Assembly: GCA_028870815.1 (NCBI GenBank)
Contig: JAGWOU010000044.1
Span: forward strand, 1 to 9,384
Origin: Rhodospirillales bacterium
GTDB lineage: Bacteria; Pseudomonadota; Alphaproteobacteria; Acetobacterales; Acetobacteraceae
Length of the DNA stretch: 9,384 nt
Reading direction: 5' to 3'
Shown here: in pieces, positions 7,414 to 9,384 of the stretch
Layout: each line of letters begins with the position of its first letter
How positions within the stretch are numbered: position 1 is the first letter of the stretch
Translations under genes and position numbers: made by a program
Notes under the pieces: model-generated
The model's input: the letters and a program-made list of their open reading frames with translations, nothing else
What the model was told of the DNA's origin: nothing
The model's database searches: none

Positions 7414-7836
7414 ATGGCCACCGAACGCACCCTCTCCATCATCAAGCCGGACGCTACCCGCCGCAACCTCACCGGCAAGATCAACGCGAAGTTCGAGGAA
7501 AAGGGCCTCACCATCGCCGCCACCAAGCGCCTGCATCTCACCAAGGCCCAGGCCGAGGCGTTCTATGCCGTGCATTCCGCCCGCCCGTTCTTTAACGACC
7601 TCGTCTCCTTCATGATCTCCGGCCCGGTGGTGGCGCAGGTTCTGGTGGGCGAAAACGCCATCGCCCAGAACCGCGAGATTATGGGCGCCACCAACCCGGC
7701 GAATGCCGAGCCCGGCACCATCCGCAAGGAATTCGCCGAATCCATCGAGGCCAATTCCGTGCATGGCTCCGACAGCCCGGAAGCCGCAGCCAACGAAATC
7801 TCCTTCTTCTTCGCCGAAATCGAGATCGTAGCTTAA
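7414..7836 (+). CDS. ndk: Nucleoside diphosphate kinase
   Basis: The product catalyses transfer of the gamma phosphate from ATP to NDPs and dNDPs through a phospho-histidine, maintaining cytoplasmic nucleotide pools. The 140-residue length is exactly usual for bacterial Ndk. It opens with ATERTLSIIKPDATRRNLTG, containing the conserved nucleotide-binding lysine K11. It also has the conserved stretches ARPFFNDLVSFMISGPV, the R87-containing NREIMGATNPANAEPGTIR, and the active-site motif NSVHGSDSPE with catalytic H117. The frame is open further upstream to 7327, but the ATG at 7414 gives the family N terminus and has GGGAA about 8 nt before it. It is divergent from the ABC-F gene, is probably monocistronic, and is closed by the hairpin terminator at 7891-7930. 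Confidence 0.97.
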   Translation: MATERTLSIIKPDATRRNLTGKINAKFEEKGLTIAATKRLHLTKAQAEAFYAVHSARPFFNDLVSFMISGPVVAQVLVGENAIAQNREIMGATNPANAEPGTIRKEFAESIEANSVHGSDSPEAAANEISFFFAEIEIVA

Positions 7837-7848
7837 TTTCTTGTTTAT

Positions 7849-7878
7849 GCGCGCGGCCGCCCCACCACCCCCGCGCGC
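7849..7878. repeat. GC-rich inverted repeat downstream of ndk
   Basis: GCGCGCGG (7849-7856) and CCGCGCGC (7871-7878) can pair as an 8-bp stem with a 14-nt C-rich loop. No T-run follows, so it is not an intrinsic terminator by itself. It precedes the main terminator hairpin by 12 nt and could act as a 3' stabilising structure. Confidence 0.45.
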
Positions 7879-7890
7879 CTAACCATCATC

Positions 7891-7930
7891 AAATACCCCG
7901 CCAGCCACCAGGTTGGCGGGGTATTTTATT
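7891..7930. terminator. Intrinsic terminator of ndk, possibly bidirectional
   Basis: AAATACCCCGCCA (7891-7903) pairs perfectly with TGGCGGGGTATTT (7914-7926). The stem extends through a G-T pair and two C-G pairs to an ACCA loop, 16 bp in total. On the plus strand it ends in TATTTTATT, giving a U-tract that suits ndk. On the minus strand it follows the oxidoreductase stop codon (7932-7930) directly, and the A-rich start of the stem supplies a TATTT tail, so it may also end that transcript, less efficiently. Confidence 0.85.
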
Positions 7931-9102
7931 CACGGCACAATTTCCACGGTCAGCAGCGCGTCATCCGGCGGGGTTTTCAGCCCGTCCAGGTTGATGACGA
8001 GCCGTTGCTCCGCTTGCGCATGCACCCGGCGGCGATAGAGCACGGCCTCGCCCGCCCGCACACGCAACTGCCCCTTCACAGCCCCGGTGGCGCGTAATTC
8101 CAGCCGCCCGCGCAAGGGCGCGACATGCGCCAGGGATTGCGGCACCACGAAGCGGATATTCTCTCCGGCCAGAACCTCCAGCCTGCCTTCCAGGCTCGGC
8201 AGCCCGCCGGAAAGATCATCAGCGATATAATCGCCTATCGCAGCACCATTTCGGAAGCATGATCCAGCGGCACCGGCCAGTTTTCCGGCGGCGAAATAGG
8301 ACGTATCCGAGCAACGGCCATATTGGTCCATCGCCGGGCCGCCCGAGCCCGCATCGAAACGCAGATGGCTTGCCGCCACCAGCCGCGCCTCCGGCAGAAA
8401 TTCGCCCGCGAACAGCACGCCGTCGCAGTCCAGACCTGCCCCATTGGAAAGCTGTACACGCTCAACCTGGCTGGTCCCGTCAATCCGTTCGACGGTTGCG
8501 CCGCGGATCAGCGGCACCCGAACAAGCCGCGGATATAAAATAAAGCCCGCATTGAGGCGCGGCCGCTCCCCAAGCACGGCCACCGGGCGGATGCCATGGC
8601 GGCGGCAAAGGGAAAGAACGGAAAGCGGTACCATCTCCGCGCCCACCACCACCGGCCGACGAAACGGCGGCGGGGCCTGCGCGGCGAGCAGGGCTTGCAG
8701 GGCGCTCATGTTCAACACGCCACCGAGCCCAGCTCCTGCAGCCGGCTCACATTCCCGCGCCCCGGTGGCCAGCAGCACGCGCCGCGCCGCGAAAAGCCTT
8801 GGGCCATCCGGGGTCAGCACATCCAGCGCCCCGTTTGGCCGCAGCGCCGTTACGTCATGGCCAGGCAGAATCTCCACCCCCGCCGCTTGCGCTGAAGCCG
8901 CCAGCCTCTCGGCATAGGCCGGTCCGGTGAGCAGGCGCCCGAATTCCCGCAGGCCGAACACGCGTTGTACGGAAAACCGTGGCACCCCACCCAGTGCGGC
9001 TGCGCGTTCCAGAATGACGACACGCGGCACCCCGCGCGCTTTCAGCCGCAGCGCCGCCGCGATGCCCGCCGGCCCGCCGCCGATGATCGCCGCGTCAATC
9101 AC
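7930..9102 (-). CDS. FAD-dependent oxidoreductase, GlpB/glycerol-cluster-like
   Basis: A flavoprotein of the pyridine-nucleotide-disulfide-reductase fold. Residue numbers count from the GTG at 9102. The FAD Rossmann motif IIGGGPAGIAAAL lies at about 6-18, with the acidic end of strand 2 in ILERAAALGG. LLATGARE is the conserved ATG segment near 110-117. YFAAGKLAGA...NGAAIGDYIADDL at about 269-296 is the second FAD contact. GLREFGRLLTGPAYAERL and the C-terminal beta-rich tail after about 305 (ENIRFVVPQSLAHV...) resemble the FAD oxidoreductase found between a GlpA-like dehydrogenase and a Cys-rich small protein in glycerol clusters. The second dinucleotide site reads VVVGAEMVPLS, lacking GxGxxG, and there is no CxxC pair, so NAD(P)H binding is doubtful. 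Substrate unknown. The GTG follows GGGGAAAC and places the Rossmann strand at the N terminus; an in-frame ATG at 9147 would add 15 residues. Hydrogen cyanide or opine oxidase-type subunits are alternatives. Confidence 0.72.
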   Translation of the reverse strand: MIDAAIIGGGPAGIAAALRLKARGVPRVVILERAAALGGVPRFSVQRVFGLREFGRLLTGPAYAERLAASAQAAGVEILPGHDVTALRPNGALDVLTPDGPRLFAARRVLLATGARECEPAAGAGLGGVLNMSALQALLAAQAPPPFRRPVVVGAEMVPLSVLSLCRRHGIRPVAVLGERPRLNAGFILYPRLVRVPLIRGATVERIDGTSQVERVQLSNGAGLDCDGVLFAGEFLPEARLVAASHLRFDAGSGGPAMDQYGRCSDTSYFAAGKLAGAAGSCFRNGAAIGDYIADDLSGGLPSLEGRLEVLAGENIRFVVPQSLAHVAPLRGRLELRATGAVKGQLRVRAGEAVLYRRRVHAQAEQRLVINLDGLKTPPDDALLTVEIVP

Positions 9103-9256
9103 GTTTCCCCGCTGCCTTGGCACTGCCCATGGCGCATCATGGGGCATTCCTGCACCCGCGCGTCAACCTGCTCCGGCAACGGCGCTGAATCCACAATTAG
9201 CCATAGCCAAATGCACACACGTAATTATATTGCGTGAAATGGATTTTGGGGATTGC
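9103..9256. promoter_or_regulatory. Divergent control region between the oxidoreductase and Lrp-type genes
   Basis: The right half (about 9190-9250) is AT-rich and the left half GC-rich. On the minus strand a perfect TATAAT lies at 9229-9224, so a transcript for the oxidoreductase would start near 9217; no good TTGACA-like -35 is seen at 17 bp. On the plus strand TATATT (9226-9231) could be the -10 for the Lrp-type gene, also with a poor -35. GGGGA at 9248-9252 is the ribosome site for the ATG at 9257. The two putative promoters overlap and would compete. Confidence 0.4.
9218..9236. promoter_or_regulatory. Candidate Lrp/AsnC-type operator palindrome
   Basis: CACGTAATTATATTGCGTG is an imperfect palindrome. 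Fourteen of 19 positions are symmetric, with CACG/CGTG ends and an AT-only core, in the style of Lrp/AsnC-family sites (short symmetric arms around an AT-rich centre). It contains the -10-like hexamers of both divergent genes, so a bound protein would control both. That the adjacent Lrp-type protein binds here is inference. Confidence 0.45.
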
Positions 9257-9384
9257 ATGCAAATAGAAGCCGAACCGCTGGTGCTTGACGAGATCGACCG
9301 CAAGATACTCGCGGAGTTGCAGGAAGATGGGCGCATGACGAATGTGGAGCTGGCGCGCCGCGCCGGTATCTCGCCCCCGCCCTG
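9257..9384 (+). CDS. Lrp/AsnC-family transcriptional regulator, N-terminal part
   Basis: The first 42 codons of a gene cut by the window end. The translation MQIEAEPLVLDEIDRKILAE... continues LQEDGRMTNVELARRAGISPPP, which is the AsnC-type helix-turn-helix: L-D-x-I-D-R-K-I-L opening helix, then NVELARRAGIS as the first helix of the HTH. The ligand-binding RAM domain would follow outside the window. Such proteins are octameric or dimeric regulators that sense amino acids and often control themselves and a divergent neighbour. The ATG is preceded by GGGGA four nt upstream. It is too short to appear as a long reading frame here but the match is clear. Its divergent neighbour is the FAD oxidoreductase, a plausible target. 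Confidence 0.88.
   Translation, partial: MQIEAEPLVLDEIDRKILAELQEDGRMTNVELARRAGISPPP

Noticed and set aside
9103..9147. ATG at 9147 as the start of the FAD oxidoreductase
   Set aside because: It would put 15 extra non-conserved residues before the Rossmann strand, and AGGA touches the ATG with no spacing. The GTG at 9102 has GGGGA upstream and fits the family, although that spacing is also short, so this is a preference and not proof.
1..9384. Search for CRISPR arrays, tRNA or rRNA genes, insertion sequences, or defence or secretion modules
   Set aside because: No regularly spaced repeats, transposase-like frames, terminal inverted repeats or cloverleaf sequences were seen, and all sizeable reading frames are accounted for by housekeeping or regulatory genes.

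Overview
The window is a high-GC (by eye roughly 60-65%), gene-dense chromosomal segment of an alphaproteobacterium. The lptG-lptD-surA order, the protein features and the base composition fit an Acetobacteraceae-like (acetic acid or acidophilic) lineage, but that placement is inference, since no rRNA or other taxonomic marker is present. There are no mobile elements, CRISPR arrays, tRNAs or rRNAs. Nearly every base is coding. The only non-coding stretches are about 135 bases before the DeoR-type gene, 85 bases between the ABC-F gene and ndk, 93 bases between ndk and the oxidoreductase, and 110-155 bases before the Lrp-type gene.

Region 1 (1-4559, + strand) is an outer-membrane biogenesis operon: the 3' end of lptG (LPS export permease), lptD (LPS translocon barrel), surA (periplasmic chaperone that helps barrels such as LptD fold) and a YqaA/DedA-type membrane protein. 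The genes are separated by 3 nt, a 4-nt overlap and 6 nt, so they are almost certainly co-transcribed and translationally coupled. The familiar proteobacterial continuation surA-pdxA-rsmA is absent; the DedA-type gene takes that place.

Region 2 (4560-5459, + strand) is an AT-richer promoter region with an imperfect inverted repeat, followed by a DeoR/GlpR-type repressor with no sugar-metabolism gene beside it. Its stop codon directly abuts the stop codon of a convergent gene, and the two stops lie inside one perfect 14-bp palindrome.

Region 3 (5460-7836) holds an ABC-F ATPase (YheS-like, minus strand) divergent from ndk (nucleoside diphosphate kinase, plus strand). ndk ends at a strong hairpin terminator that also reaches the stop codon of the convergent downstream gene.

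Region 4 (7930-9384) holds a minus-strand FAD-dependent oxidoreductase resembling the middle flavoprotein of bacterial glycerol/GlpB-like clusters, but standing alone. It is divergent from an Lrp/AsnC-family regulator cut by the window edge. The spacer between them has an imperfect 19-bp palindrome containing a perfect TATAAT on the oxidoreductase strand, a plausible operator for the Lrp-type protein.

I looked for an undescribed system and did not find convincing evidence of one. The most notable points are the orphan oxidoreductase with a degenerate second nucleotide-binding motif and its palindromic control region, the altered lptD-surA neighbourhood, and the palindrome at the abutting convergent stops.
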